From: JAUNQW01 sp043424615
GTDB lineage: Bacteria; Bacillota; Bacilli; Lactobacillales; Carnobacteriaceae_A
Reading direction: 5' to 3'
DNA: 16,988 nucleotides
NCBI GenBank assembly: GCA_043424615.1
Contig: JBHWOX010000024.1
Coordinates: 1-16,988, forward strand
Shown here piece after piece: positions 1 through 8,092 of the stretch. A model generated the notes under the pieces. That model saw only the letters and a list, made by a program, of their open reading frames with translations. It had not been told where the DNA came from and searched no databases. Position numbers and translations under genes: made by a program. Numbering within the stretch: position 1 is the first letter of the stretch; each line of letters begins with the position of its first letter.

Positions 1-960
1 TTACAAGGATTGGTGGGGGGAGAAAAGATTCCCTTGTTGGAAAATGAAGAGATGGTTGAATTCTTGCAAGAAGAATATGGTCTGACGCTTAACATAAAAA
101 AAGACGGATCCTTTGCCATGGTAAAAAGGGAGCCTGTCGATCAAGATTTTCTATTCCCTTCCAGCCAATTAGCTTTAGAATTATTTCAGCAAGAAGGTTA
201 CGACTTAAGCCAGTCAGAAATCGTTTTTAACTCGCCCATCGTCCTGTATTCCTACCGACCAGTGGTGGATGCTTTCATCAAAGAAGGCATCGTAAAAGAA
301 ACGAACGGCATTCACACGGTGGATATGCAGGCCTTGGCAGAACTTATGGTGGAAGAAACTCAGTGGGCAGATATTGGTCTTGATCAAATTTACGGCTCAA
401 TTATGATTGACACGACTGATCCCAATCAGTCTAATTCTGGCAATATGTTTTTAGGTTTGCTCGCCAATTCTATGAATGGGGGCACCATTCAAAATAGAGA
501 ACAATTAGAAAAAATAATTCCTGACATTCAACATATTTATAATAATATGGGCTACATGCAAAGTTCTTCTGCCGATATGTTTAACCAGTTTCTTCGTCAG
601 GGGATGGGGTCATTTCCTATCATCGCCGGCTATGAAAATCAACTCTTAGAATTTTCCCTTACAGACGCTGATGTTTATGAACAAGTGAAAGATGATATTG
701 TTATACTTTATCCCACTCCTACGGTTTGGTCCAGTCATGTCGTCATGTCATTAAATGAAGATGCTGAACTTTTAATTGATGCTCTTCTGGATCCCAAAGC
801 ACAAAAAATGGCTTGGGAAGAGCATGGATTTAGAACAGTTGTCTCAGGAACAGCAGATGTTAAGCAATTTCAAGTCCCTGGTGTCGCTGAAACCATTCCT
901 TCCGTCATCGACATGCCCTCTTGGCCCATGATGGAAGATCTGATGACGGCCGTCCAATAG
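1..960 (+). CDS. Solute-binding-protein-like protein, 5' end cut by the window
   Basis: The reading frame is open from base 1, so the gene very likely begins upstream; the first in-frame start-like codon, TTG at 10, has no convincing ribosome binding site. About 319 residues are visible. The opening residues (GGEKIPLLENEE, then EYGLTLNIKKDGSFAMV) resemble the region after the signal peptide in periplasmic-binding-protein-like extracellular proteins, where a conserved G-x-E-K precedes a short helix and a strand. No membrane segment is visible; any lipobox would lie upstream. The stop codon at 958-960 overlaps the Shine-Dalgarno of the telA-family gene, so the two are co-transcribed and probably translationally coupled. 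Proteins of this kind are, to my recollection, found beside TelA-family genes, but the ligand is unknown. I am fairly sure of the fold type and cannot assign a function. Confidence 0.6.
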   Translation, partial: LQGLVGGEKIPLLENEEMVEFLQEEYGLTLNIKKDGSFAMVKREPVDQDFLFPSSQLALELFQQEGYDLSQSEIVFNSPIVLYSYRPVVDAFIKEGIVKETNGIHTVDMQALAELMVEETQWADIGLDQIYGSIMIDTTDPNQSNSGNMFLGLLANSMNGGTIQNREQLEKIIPDIQHIYNNMGYMQSSSADMFNQFLRQGMGSFPIIAGYENQLLEFSLTDADVYEQVKDDIVILYPTPTVWSSHVVMSLNEDAELLIDALLDPKAQKMAWEEHGFRTVVSGTADVKQFQVPGVAETIPSVIDMPSWPMMEDLMTAVQ

Positions 961-971
961 GAGGAAAAGAC

Positions 972-2150
972 ATGGAAAAGAATAAGAAAATTACTCTCGA
1001 TAGCTTGATGCAGGATTCTGCTAATCAACCCTCATTAAAATCAAGCGTTAGTTCGAATGAAGTCGTCCAATCAGTCCAAGAAGAAATCAACCAATTGTCA
1101 GTCGAAGACCGCCAAGAGATTGATCGGATTAAGGAAGACTTGGATGTTCGCAATACCAATGAACTAACCAATTTCGGGATAGAAGCTCAACGAAATATTG
1201 CTAAGTTTTCTTCTGAAGTCCTTGAAACCATCAGGGTTAAAGACACGGATGAGGTGGGCGACAAGTTAACGAGCCTAGTTTTACAAATTAAAGAAGTAAA
1301 CTTTGATGACCAGGCAGGATTTTTTAGCCGCCTCCTTCATCGAGGAAAAAGTCAAATTCAGCGGATCACTATGCAATTTGATTCTGTTAAAGACACCATC
1401 AATAAATTAGAGGCAGAACTTTTAGTCAGTCAAAAAAATCTGCAAAAAGATATCGCCATGATGGATAAATTGTATGATGAAAATGTTTCTTACTTCCAAA
1501 AATTGCAGCATTATATCATTGCTGGAGAAGAAATCATTAAAGAAATGAATGAAGAAATTATTCCTCAACTTCAAAAGGAAGCCCAGCAATCTCATGATGA
1601 TATGGCGATCCAGGTCGTCCATGATTTCAGCGAATCGGTGAATCGTTTCGATAAAAAAATTGATGATTTGAGACGGTCAAAAACAGTAGCCATTCAAACG
1701 GCTCCACAAATAAAGTTAATTCAGAATAACGATCGCATGTTAGTAGAACGAATTACAAACACGGTGAATACCACCTTGCCAACTTGGAATGCTCAGGTTT
1801 TAATTGCTCTCGGCTTACAAAATCAGCGCCAGGCTTTAGAACAAGATAAATTAATCACCGAGGCGACGAATGAGATGATGAAAGAGAATGCTGATAAACT
1901 TCATCAAGCGACGGTTGACACCACACGCTTGGTTAACCAGGCATCCATCGATGTTGAAACTTTAAAACATGTGAATGCTGAATTAATGGACACCATTAAT
2001 GAATCCATTAACATTAATAATCAGGCTAAAGAAGCTCGCCAGCAAGCGGCGGTAGAAATTGCTCAAATCGAAGCAGAGTTAAAAGAAGCCTTAATACGTG
2101 CCACACAACCTTCACAAGTCGACTCTCGCCGAGTGGATGTCACTCCTTAA
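972..2150 (+). CDS. telA: TelA-family (toxic anion resistance) protein
   Basis: The protein is 392 residues if it starts at ATG 972, chosen because GGAGG at 960-964 lies 7 bases upstream. An in-frame ATG at 921 lies inside the preceding gene and would add 17 unlikely residues. It is a soluble, highly charged, mostly helical and coiled-coil protein without signal peptide. The family core is clear around residues 225-275: a basic helix, then SKTVAIQTAPQIKLIQNND and a TLPTWNAQVLIALGL stretch, all characteristic of TelA/KlaA proteins (Pfam PF05816). A GFFSRLL segment near residue 120 is also typical. The family is named for tellurite resistance on plasmids, but chromosomal members in Firmicutes have been linked to cell-envelope stress and resistance to envelope-active agents; the molecular activity is unknown. 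It is the last gene before a strong terminator. Confidence 0.85.
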   Translation: MEKNKKITLDSLMQDSANQPSLKSSVSSNEVVQSVQEEINQLSVEDRQEIDRIKEDLDVRNTNELTNFGIEAQRNIAKFSSEVLETIRVKDTDEVGDKLTSLVLQIKEVNFDDQAGFFSRLLHRGKSQIQRITMQFDSVKDTINKLEAELLVSQKNLQKDIAMMDKLYDENVSYFQKLQHYIIAGEEIIKEMNEEIIPQLQKEAQQSHDDMAIQVVHDFSESVNRFDKKIDDLRRSKTVAIQTAPQIKLIQNNDRMLVERITNTVNTTLPTWNAQVLIALGLQNQRQALEQDKLITEATNEMMKENADKLHQATVDTTRLVNQASIDVETLKHVNAELMDTINESININNQAKEARQQAAVEIAQIEAELKEALIRATQPSQVDSRRVDVTP

Positions 2151-2170
2151 CAGACAAGCTTAAAAATAGA

Positions 2171-2214
2171 AACACCCGCTGTTCAATCTTGAACAGCGGG
2201 TGTTTTTTCTTTTA
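2171..2214 (+). terminator. Rho-independent terminator after the telA-family gene
   Basis: A perfect 14-bp stem (2171-2184 with 2191-2204), a 6-base loop and a T-rich tail (TGTTTTTTCTTTT). It lies 20 bases after the telA-family stop. The A-rich left flank means it could also serve the converging CHR genes on the minus strand, which end at 2264. Confidence 0.93.
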
Positions 2215-2263
2215 AAAGATGATGGTATAAGAACGGCAGCACGGATCTAAAAGCGAATCCTTC

Positions 2264-2830
2264 CTAAGCCAGAGGAAAGAAGGTGTAAATAATACCGCCT
2301 ATGGCACCTGTTAAAAGAATAATACGAATGGGATCAGTTTGATATTTACGAATGATATAGAAAGAAATTGCAAAAATAAAAAAATTAATCATATTTAAAT
2401 TGGACCATGAAGGAGCTTTGGAACCAAAAAAGGCGGTGAGTAAGATGGTCATACCAGCTGAAGCAATCAGAGCGACAATAGCCGGACGAAGTCCCTGAAT
2501 CAGACGCTCAACGATTTCTAGCTGACGAAAGCGATGGTAAAGATAGGCCAAAGCCAAAACGATGATGAGTGAAGGGGTCACAATGCCTATGGTAGCAATG
2601 ATTCCACCTGGAATTCCGGCCACTTGATTTCCAGCAAAGGTGGCGGCATTGATTGCAATGGGGCCGGGGGTCATCTCTGAAATCGTTAGTAAATCAACAA
2701 ATTCGGTAGGGCTGATCCATCCATATTGTTCCACTATGTTTTGCTCAATCAAAGGCAGAACGGCATAACCCCCACCAAAACTAAGACTTCCAATAATAAA
2801 AAACTGGACAAATAATTGAATGTAAATCAT
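2264..2830 (-). CDS. chrA: CHR-family (chromate transporter) half-size subunit 2
   Basis: A 188-residue integral membrane protein of the short, single-domain CHR family (Pfam PF02417). Family landmarks: LSFGGGYAVLPLIE at about residues 16-29, then ISEMTPGPIAINAATFAG at about 50-67, containing the conserved P-G-P, and a GIPGG turn at 72-76. About five or six hydrophobic segments follow. Start ATG at 2828-2830 is preceded by a GGAGAG site. It lies 14 bases downstream of the other half-size gene, with which it probably forms a heterodimer in opposite membrane orientation, as known for split CHR pairs. The family includes proton- or sulfate-coupled chromate exporters, but many members have no proven substrate, so chromate export here is only a family-level guess. 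Confidence 0.88.
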   Translation of the reverse strand: MIYIQLFVQFFIIGSLSFGGGYAVLPLIEQNIVEQYGWISPTEFVDLLTISEMTPGPIAINAATFAGNQVAGIPGGIIATIGIVTPSLIIVLALAYLYHRFRQLEIVERLIQGLRPAIVALIASAGMTILLTAFFGSKAPSWSNLNMINFFIFAISFYIIRKYQTDPIRIILLTGAIGGIIYTFFPLA

Positions 2831-2844
2831 TTAACTCTCTCCAA

Positions 2845-3396
2845 TCAGTGACTTTCTTTCAGATGAATAGCGATTGAAATGATGGCCGCCGCTAGCAAGA
2901 TATAGATGACATTCACATTAAAGATTAAGCTCGCAACGAGAGCGGCGACCATCATGCTGATTAAAATTTTATTTGAACTTTTAATGATCTGCAGAGCTAA
3001 GTCCAGGACCACGCTCAAGATGATGGCGGCAATACCTGCCTGCATGCCGGTCATGATATTTTGGACCAAGGGGTTGTCACGGATGGCCAAGTAGATATAA
3101 GAGACCAGGGTCATAATAAGTAAAGGGGGCAGGGTGGTCCCCAATGTCGCTACTAAAGCGCCAGGGACTCCTAATAAGGTATAGCCGACAATAATTGAAG
3201 AATTAACGGCGACAGGACCTGGAGCAGATTGACCAATGGCAATTAAATTCATCATTTCATTTTCGCTCATCCACTCTAAATCATCTACAAATCGACTTTT
3301 CATAAGTGGGACAATGACAAATCCTCCACCAAAAGTGAAAGTGGATAATAAAAAAGTATATTTAAACAAATTTAAATAAGATAAAGATGCTTTCAT
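2845..3396 (-). CDS. chrA: CHR-family (chromate transporter) half-size subunit 1
   Basis: A 183-residue membrane protein of the same short CHR family. I place the start at ATG 3394-3396, because GAGGAGG (about 3403-3409 on the plus strand) lies a normal distance upstream. The frame is open to 3456, but the additional 20 residues are charged and unlike the family N-terminus. Landmarks are FTFGGGFVIVPLM (about residues 20-32), IGQSAPGPVAVNSS (about 54-67) with the invariant P-G-P, and a GVPGALVATLG turn (about 76-86). It is the first gene of a two-gene operon, transcribed divergently from the glycerate kinase gene. The two halves are related but clearly different in sequence, as expected for an old paired duplication rather than a recent one. 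Confidence 0.88.
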   Translation of the reverse strand: MKASLSYLNLFKYTFLLSTFTFGGGFVIVPLMKSRFVDDLEWMSENEMMNLIAIGQSAPGPVAVNSSIIVGYTLLGVPGALVATLGTTLPPLLIMTLVSYIYLAIRDNPLVQNIMTGMQAGIAAIILSVVLDLALQIIKSSNKILISMMVAALVASLIFNVNVIYILLAAAIISIAIHLKESH

Positions 3397-3458
3397 GATT
3401 TTCCTCCTCATTTCCATCAGTTTATCATGGATAAAGGATTTATAAAGCGGTTCCAACT

Positions 3459-3486
3459 TTGTATTATTATTTTTCTATGCTAAATT
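3459..3486 (+). promoter_or_regulatory. Possible promoter of the glycerate kinase operon
   Basis: TTGTAT at 3459-3464, a 16-base spacer, and an extended -10 (TGC followed by TAAATT at 3481-3486), 33 bases before the start codon. The -10 is imperfect. The same 120-base interval must also hold the promoter of the divergent CHR pair, for which I see no convincing boxes. Confidence 0.4.
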
Positions 3487-3518
3487 TATAGTAAATTATT
3501 TGGACTGGAGAGATATAG

Positions 3519-4685
3519 ATGAGCTTACATTTTGTTTTAGCGCCCGATTCTTTTAAAGAATCTTTGAGTGCTAAAGAAGTTGCCCAAGCCATGGCCAAGG
3601 GGGTTAGCAAAATATTTCCTGACGCTCGCATTGACCAAATCCCCATGGCTGACGGTGGGGAAGGAACAGTTGAAGCTTTAGTCGATGCGACCAAGGGCGA
3701 AATGAAAACCATTGAAGTAGATGGACCTCTCCAAGGTCAAAAAGTTGACGCTTCATTTGGAATTTTAGGAGTGAAAGATACAGCCGTGATTGAAATGGCT
3801 GCAGCTAGTGGTTTAAGTTTAGTGGAAGCAAACCAAAGAAATCCCCTCCTCACCACGACTTATGGAACCGGCCAGTTGATTAAGGAAGTTTTAGATTATG
3901 GTGTGAGAGAAATTGTCATCGGTATTGGCGGCTCAGCCACTAACGATGGCGGGGCGGGCATGGCTCAAGCCTTGGGAGCTAAACTCTTAGACAAGGATAG
4001 TCGGGAAATTCCTCGAGGAGGAGGCTATTTAGACCGCCTAGATCATATAGATCTGACGGATTTAGATGAACGTTTAAATGAGGTCAAAATAAGAGTCGCC
4101 TGTGATGTTAATAATCCTCTATGTGGCCAGGAAGGAGCCTCGGCAGTCTTTGGCCCTCAAAAGGGGGCGGATGCGGACATGGTAAAAGAATTAGACACCA
4201 ACCTTCAGCATTATGCTCAGATTATAAAAAGAGATTTAGGAAGGGATGTCGCTCATATTGAAGGAGCTGGAGCAGCTGGGGGCTTAGGGGCCGGTTTATT
4301 AGCCTTTACGCCGGCATTTTTAGAAACAGGTGTTCAAATTGTCATCGATACGGTCGGACTCGATCACTATATAAAAATGTGTGATTATGTGTTGACGGCA
4401 GAGGGCGGAATGGACCAGCAAACTCAATATGGAAAAACTCCTTTTGGCGTGGCTCAAATTGGAAAAAAATATGGTAAAGCCGTTTTTGCTATGGCTGGAA
4501 CTTTAGGTGAGGGGACGGAAATCCTACATGATTTAGGAATGACGGCTATATTTTCAACTACACCCTCTCCTATGAGTTTAGACCAAGCTTTAGCAGAGGC
4601 GGCGTCAAATGTTGAACGAACCTCTGAAAACATTGCCCGTATGATTCAATTGATTGAAAAAAATAAAGAAAGTAGTGAAAAATAA
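3519..4685 (+). CDS. glxK: Glycerate kinase (GlxK/GarK family)
   Basis: This 388-residue cytoplasmic protein matches the glycerate kinase family (Pfam PF02595), which uses ATP to phosphorylate D-glycerate, usually to 2-phosphoglycerate, feeding it into lower glycolysis. Landmarks: APDSFKESLSA (residues 8-18), PMADGGEGT (42-50), GIGGSATNDGGAG (135-147), a glycine-rich GAGAAGGLGAGL stretch near 250, and TAEGGMDQQT followed by YGKTP from residue 293. In most relatives the last motif reads T-G-E-G-R-x-D, so A294 and G297 are departures. Start ATG 3519 is supported by GGAGAGA at 3507-3513. The stop codon overlaps the start of the permease gene in TAATG, so the two are co-translated, pointing to uptake followed by phosphorylation. 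No CdaR-type regulator gene is adjacent. Confidence 0.93.
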   Translation: MSLHFVLAPDSFKESLSAKEVAQAMAKGVSKIFPDARIDQIPMADGGEGTVEALVDATKGEMKTIEVDGPLQGQKVDASFGILGVKDTAVIEMAAASGLSLVEANQRNPLLTTTYGTGQLIKEVLDYGVREIVIGIGGSATNDGGAGMAQALGAKLLDKDSREIPRGGGYLDRLDHIDLTDLDERLNEVKIRVACDVNNPLCGQEGASAVFGPQKGADADMVKELDTNLQHYAQIIKRDLGRDVAHIEGAGAAGGLGAGLLAFTPAFLETGVQIVIDTVGLDHYIKMCDYVLTAEGGMDQQTQYGKTPFGVAQIGKKYGKAVFAMAGTLGEGTEILHDLGMTAIFSTTPSPMSLDQALAEAASNVERTSENIARMIQLIEKNKESSEK

Positions 4686-5962
4686 TGGAAGAATTGGTCA
4701 CAGTCAATGCTTTGGGGGCCTGTATAGGCCTAGTTTTATCAATTATTTTAATATTTAGAAAGGTCCCTCCTATTTATTCTCTCATGCTGGGGGCCTTAGT
4801 CGGTGGTCTACTTGGGGGGGCCGACTTAGTTGAAACCGTTAACTTGATGATCTCTGGTGCCCAGGGCATGATGACATCGGTCTTAAGAATTTTAGCGGCG
4901 GGGATCCTCGCCGGAGTCTTAATCCAATCGGGCGCCGCGGATTCCATTGCCCGTCATATCATTCAGTGGGTAGGAAGTCAGCGAGCACTTTTAGCCTTAT
5001 CTTTGGCAACTTTAATACTGACAGCAGTCGGGGTTTTTGTAGATATAGCCGTTATCACTGTGGCTCCTATCGCTTTAGCGGTGGCTAAAGAAGCCTCTAT
5101 TTCTAAACCTTCCATCTTACTGGCTATGATTGGAGGAGGAAAAGCGGGTAATATGATGTCCCCTAATCCCAATACCATTGCTGTTTCAGATGCCTTTCAA
5201 TCTCCCTTAACGTCAATCATGCTAGCTGGGGTGATACCGGCTATAGTTGCTATTATGGTTACTTTCTTTTTAAGTCGGTCATTGACTCAAAAAGGTTCTC
5301 AAGTTGAAGCCGGTGATTTGGATGATAGCCAAGAAATGGATCAGCTTCCTAATTTTTTCTTATCCATTTCAGGCCCTCTTGTAGCCATTTTATTACTGGC
5401 TTTACGGCCGATAGCCGATATTAATATTGATCCCATGATTGCTTTGCCCTTAGGAGGAATAGTGGGAGCTCTGCTATTAGGTAAAGGAAACCATCTGATC
5501 GATTATGCTCAATATGGATTGGGCAAAATGACTGGAGTAGCCATCATTTTAATTGGAACCGGGACCATTGCCGGCATCATCCAAAATTCTACCATCGGAG
5601 ATTTAGTCATCTCCTTAGTGGAAGGGTCAGGCTTACCGATTTATCTGCTTGCTCCTTTAGCTGGGATAGTCATGTCCGCAGCGACAGCTTCTACAACTTC
5701 AGGGGCAACCGTCGCTTCCCAAGTCTTTGCTCCAAGTTTATTACATTCCGGCGTGAGTGGCATTCAGGGGGCAGCCATGATTCATACAGGTTCAACTGTT
5801 TTAGACCACTTGCCACATGGCTCTTTCTTCCATGCGACGGGAGGGTCTGTGAACATGGCCTTTAAAGAAAGTTTGAAACTGATTGCTTATGAATCCTTAG
5901 TGGGCTTAAGCTTAACTTTAACTGCCACCCTCTTGTACGGTCTCCTTGGATTTGCTGGATAA
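4685..5962 (+). CDS. GntP-family permease, probable glycerate or sugar-acid importer
   Basis: A 425-residue polytopic membrane protein with roughly a dozen hydrophobic segments, matching the gluconate:proton symporter (GntP) family. Recognisable parts are the N-terminal VPPIYSLMLGALVGGLLGG, the central GGGKAGNMMSPNPNTIAVSDAF loop region near residues 155-175, and the C-terminal GSTVLDHLPHGSFFHATGG segment. Members carry gluconate, glycerate or related sugar acids inward with protons. Because the start codon overlaps the glycerate kinase stop codon, glycerate is the likeliest substrate here, but that is inferred from context only. A strong terminator follows immediately, so the operon has two genes. 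Confidence 0.87.
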   Translation: MEELVTVNALGACIGLVLSIILIFRKVPPIYSLMLGALVGGLLGGADLVETVNLMISGAQGMMTSVLRILAAGILAGVLIQSGAADSIARHIIQWVGSQRALLALSLATLILTAVGVFVDIAVITVAPIALAVAKEASISKPSILLAMIGGGKAGNMMSPNPNTIAVSDAFQSPLTSIMLAGVIPAIVAIMVTFFLSRSLTQKGSQVEAGDLDDSQEMDQLPNFFLSISGPLVAILLLALRPIADINIDPMIALPLGGIVGALLLGKGNHLIDYAQYGLGKMTGVAIILIGTGTIAGIIQNSTIGDLVISLVEGSGLPIYLLAPLAGIVMSAATASTTSGATVASQVFAPSLLHSGVSGIQGAAMIHTGSTVLDHLPHGSFFHATGGSVNMAFKESLKLIAYESLVGLSLTLTATLLYGLLGFAG

Positions 5963-5964
5963 GG

Positions 5965-6000
5965 AAAAGAGGTCATGTCCTTTAACATGACCTCTTTTTA
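5965..6000 (+). terminator. Bidirectional intrinsic terminator between permease and apbE
   Basis: A perfect 14-bp stem (5965-5978 with 5985-5998) around a 6-base loop. Both ends are A/T runs built into the stem, so it can stop transcription from the plus-strand permease gene and from the converging minus-strand apbE gene. Confidence 0.9.
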
Positions 6001-6052
6001 ATTTAAATTATATAGTCATTTGCTTTCTTTAAATTTGGAGGAATTCAATCAC

Positions 6053-7087
6053 TTAATTTTGAACAATTTGATAGTCTTCATGGATAAGGTTAATCTTTTC
6101 AATCCCATCTGTTAAATGGAGGTGCTGGGATCGATCGATTAAAACAGCTTCGACATCAGGAATAGAATTGATAAATGATAAAGCTTTTTCAACCCCCATG
6201 CCCATGGCTATGGTTGAAAGAGCATCGGCTTGTAAGGACTGATTGCAGACGAGAGTTATAGCAGCTAAATCATTCTCAAAAGGATAACCAGTCTGTGGAT
6301 TGATAATATGGTGATAAATCTGATCCCCTTTTTTAAAATAACGTTGATAAATTCCTGAGCTGACCACCGATCCTCCTTCTACTTCAATGCTGGCTACCAA
6401 ATCACCGCTTTCTCCAAAAGGATTTTGGATGCCGACCTGCCAATTTTTAAAAGGATCAGGATGTGTCCCCACAAATTTCAAATTCCCCCCCAGATTGATG
6501 ATGGCTGAACGGACTCCCGCTTGTTCTAACTGCAAAGCGAGTTGATCAGCGATATAACCTTTAGCCACCGCCCCTGGGTCCAACATCATTCCTTCTTTTT
6601 CTAGCCCCAGTTTATCTTGTTTGGAATCAATTGAGATAGCTTGGTCGTCAACTAAGGATTGGGCGCCTTGAATAGCTTCTTCTTTAGCTAGTTCTTCTTT
6701 CTCTATGCTTTCTTTCCACAAAGTGGATAGGGGACCAATGCTTAATTGTAAAAGCTTTTCATCAGATAGACTGGCGATTTTTAATGACTGTTGGATTAAA
6801 TCTAAGCTACTTTTTTTTACTTTGACCTTGGATTGACCGGCTGCCTGATTTACTCGGTAGATATCTGAATGGATGTGATCCATGGATAAGTCTTCATCCA
6901 TTTCAAAAATATAATCAAAGGCTTGATCCATTGCTAGAGATGGATCTCCTTCACTTTTATATATAGTGATTTGATTGACCGTGTCAAAGGCTAATTCCGT
7001 TCGGCTGCTTGCTGTTTGCTGATGGGCTTGACAAGATGTTAAAATGAAAAATATTATCAATGTCAGTAAAATTTTTAAACTTTTCAT
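6053..7087 (-). CDS. apbE: ApbE-type FAD:protein FMN transferase, lipoprotein
   Basis: The 345-residue protein starts at ATG 7085-7087, preceded by an AAAGG site; the frame runs open to 7126 but this start gives a clean lipoprotein signal. Residues 1-18 form a signal peptide ending in the lipobox L16-T17-S18-C19. ApbE landmarks are D170-P-G-A-V-A-K-G177, the INLGGN glycine turn just after, HIINPQTGYP (260-269), and A287-D-A-L-S-T292, the region known to bind divalent metal and FAD. The enzyme transfers FMN from FAD to a threonine or serine in target proteins on the outer side of the membrane. A likely client, RnfD with DAISTAT, is encoded 1 kb away. The gene stands alone on the minus strand, divergent from eetBA. 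In flavin-based extracellular electron transfer loci the equivalent enzyme is called FmnB. Confidence 0.95.
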   Translation of the reverse strand: MKSLKILLTLIIFFILTSCQAHQQTASSRTELAFDTVNQITIYKSEGDPSLAMDQAFDYIFEMDEDLSMDHIHSDIYRVNQAAGQSKVKVKKSSLDLIQQSLKIASLSDEKLLQLSIGPLSTLWKESIEKEELAKEEAIQGAQSLVDDQAISIDSKQDKLGLEKEGMMLDPGAVAKGYIADQLALQLEQAGVRSAIINLGGNLKFVGTHPDPFKNWQVGIQNPFGESGDLVASIEVEGGSVVSSGIYQRYFKKGDQIYHHIINPQTGYPFENDLAAITLVCNQSLQADALSTIAMGMGVEKALSFINSIPDVEAVLIDRSQHLHLTDGIEKINLIHEDYQIVQN

Positions 7088-7153
7088 AACAAGACCTTTC
7101 ATACATAAAATAAGTGGGCTTTTCATAGATCTTAAAGAAGGGAGAATTGATGA

Positions 7154-7678
7154 ATGAAGGTGAAATCCATCAGTATATGTGCAATATTAGCCGCATTGGC
7201 CAGTATCATCGGCATCATTGAAAGTTTCTTTCCACCTTTAATTCCTTTCGTGCCAGGGAGTAAGCTAGGATTAGCTAATGTCGTGAGTCTTTTGGCCTTG
7301 AACTTTTTATCTAATAAACAGCTCTGGGCCATTGTTTTCCTTAGAATAGCCATCGTCTCCCTTTTGTTGACCAATATAAACGCATTTGCCTATAGCCTGT
7401 TTGGAGCTCTTTTTAGCCTAACGATCATGATTATTTTAAAAAGATTTAATCCTCACTATGTCAGCTTGATTGGAATTTCGGTGGCATCTGCTCTCGCTCA
7501 TAATATTGGCCAACTAGTATTGGCTGCCATCCAAGCTCAGACTTTTTTAGTATTTAATTACCTGCCTTGGTTAAGCATTAGTGGGTTGCTAGCTGGTTTT
7601 TTAATGGGACTTCTCGCTCACTATTTAAGCCAACGTTTATCTTTTATAGGGGAAGGGGCTTATTATGAAGGAGATTAA
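7154..7678 (+). CDS. eetB: Gx transporter family membrane protein (EetB-like)
   Basis: A 174-residue membrane protein with about five hydrophobic segments. The PGSKLGLANVVSLLALNFL stretch (residues 34-52) is the hallmark of the Gx transporter family, formerly annotated heptaprenyl diphosphate synthase component I (Pfam PF07456). Start ATG 7154 follows AAGGGAG at 7138-7144; another ATG at 7150 is out of frame. Its end overlaps the next gene by 14 bases. From memory, this protein plus a NusG-domain-II protein form the EetB/EetA pair of flavin-based extracellular electron transfer loci in Listeria and lactic acid bacteria, where they are proposed to link membrane quinol or flavin chemistry to the cell surface. 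The exact role is not established, and homologues also exist outside such loci. The adjacent apbE and rnf genes favour the electron-transfer reading. Confidence 0.82.
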   Translation: MKVKSISICAILAALASIIGIIESFFPPLIPFVPGSKLGLANVVSLLALNFLSNKQLWAIVFLRIAIVSLLLTNINAFAYSLFGALFSLTIMIILKRFNPHYVSLIGISVASALAHNIGQLVLAAIQAQTFLVFNYLPWLSISGLLAGFLMGLLAHYLSQRLSFIGEGAYYEGD

Positions 7679-8084
7679 GTCACTACTCAAACCCTTGGAC
7701 TATCTCATCATTTTGGCCAGCGTTATCTTAGCCTTCCTACCATCTATTTTGAGTTGGAAGTCTCTCACTCCAGATTCCTCACGATCTTTAATTGCAATAG
7801 TAAAAATAGAAGGAAAAAAGGTTGATGAATTCTACCTACATGAAGATGCGGGTCATCGCTTAGAGCTTTACGAAGCTGATGAGGGACAATATACTGTGGT
7901 TGAGCAAGACAATCATCGAATTCGAATCAAAGAAGACAATTCCCCCCAACAATATGCTGTTCAACGATCGTGGATTGAACAAGCAGGGGACATCCTCATC
8001 AATCTTCCTCATCAAATCATTATTGAAATTCATCATGAAGAGGGTGCGCCCTCGGCTGATGATATCATATTACCCCATGGCTAA
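7665..8084 (+). CDS. eetA: NusG domain II protein (EetA-like), cysteine-free
   Basis: This 139-residue protein has a short basic N-terminus, one membrane helix (about residues 12-31) and an extracytoplasmic domain of about 100 residues. The domain follows the NusG-domain-II plan (Pfam PF07009): two beta hairpins, an RIRIKEDNSPQQYAVQ loop (85-100), a W103-I104 turn, then LPHQIIIEI (114-122). Many NusG_II proteins have a C-P-x-x-x-C loop at this point; here it is S93-P94-Q-Q-Y-A-V, and the whole protein has no cysteine. Start ATG 7665 lies inside the end of eetB with a G-rich ribosome binding site, indicating translational coupling. A terminator follows. The pairing with the Gx transporter gene suggests a complex acting at the outer face of the membrane. 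Confidence 0.78.
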   Translation: MKEIKSLLKPLDYLIILASVILAFLPSILSWKSLTPDSSRSLIAIVKIEGKKVDEFYLHEDAGHRLELYEADEGQYTVVEQDNHRIRIKEDNSPQQYAVQRSWIEQAGDILINLPHQIIIEIHHEEGAPSADDIILPHG

Positions 8085-8092
8085 ATACAAAG

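Noticed and set aside
921..971. Upstream in-frame ATG at 921 as the telA-family start
   Set aside because: It lies inside the preceding gene, lacks a ribosome site and adds 17 residues unlike the family; ATG 972 has GGAGG at the right distance.
3441..3455. Possible CcpA (cre) site upstream of the glycerate kinase promoter
   Set aside because: The right half fits the degenerate consensus, but the conserved TG of the left half is missing, so the match is too weak to call.
6038..6060. Strong GGAGG on the plus strand after the permease terminator
   Set aside because: No ATG, GTG or TTG follows at usable spacing, and stops appear at once in the nearby frames; it is read antisense near the end of apbE.
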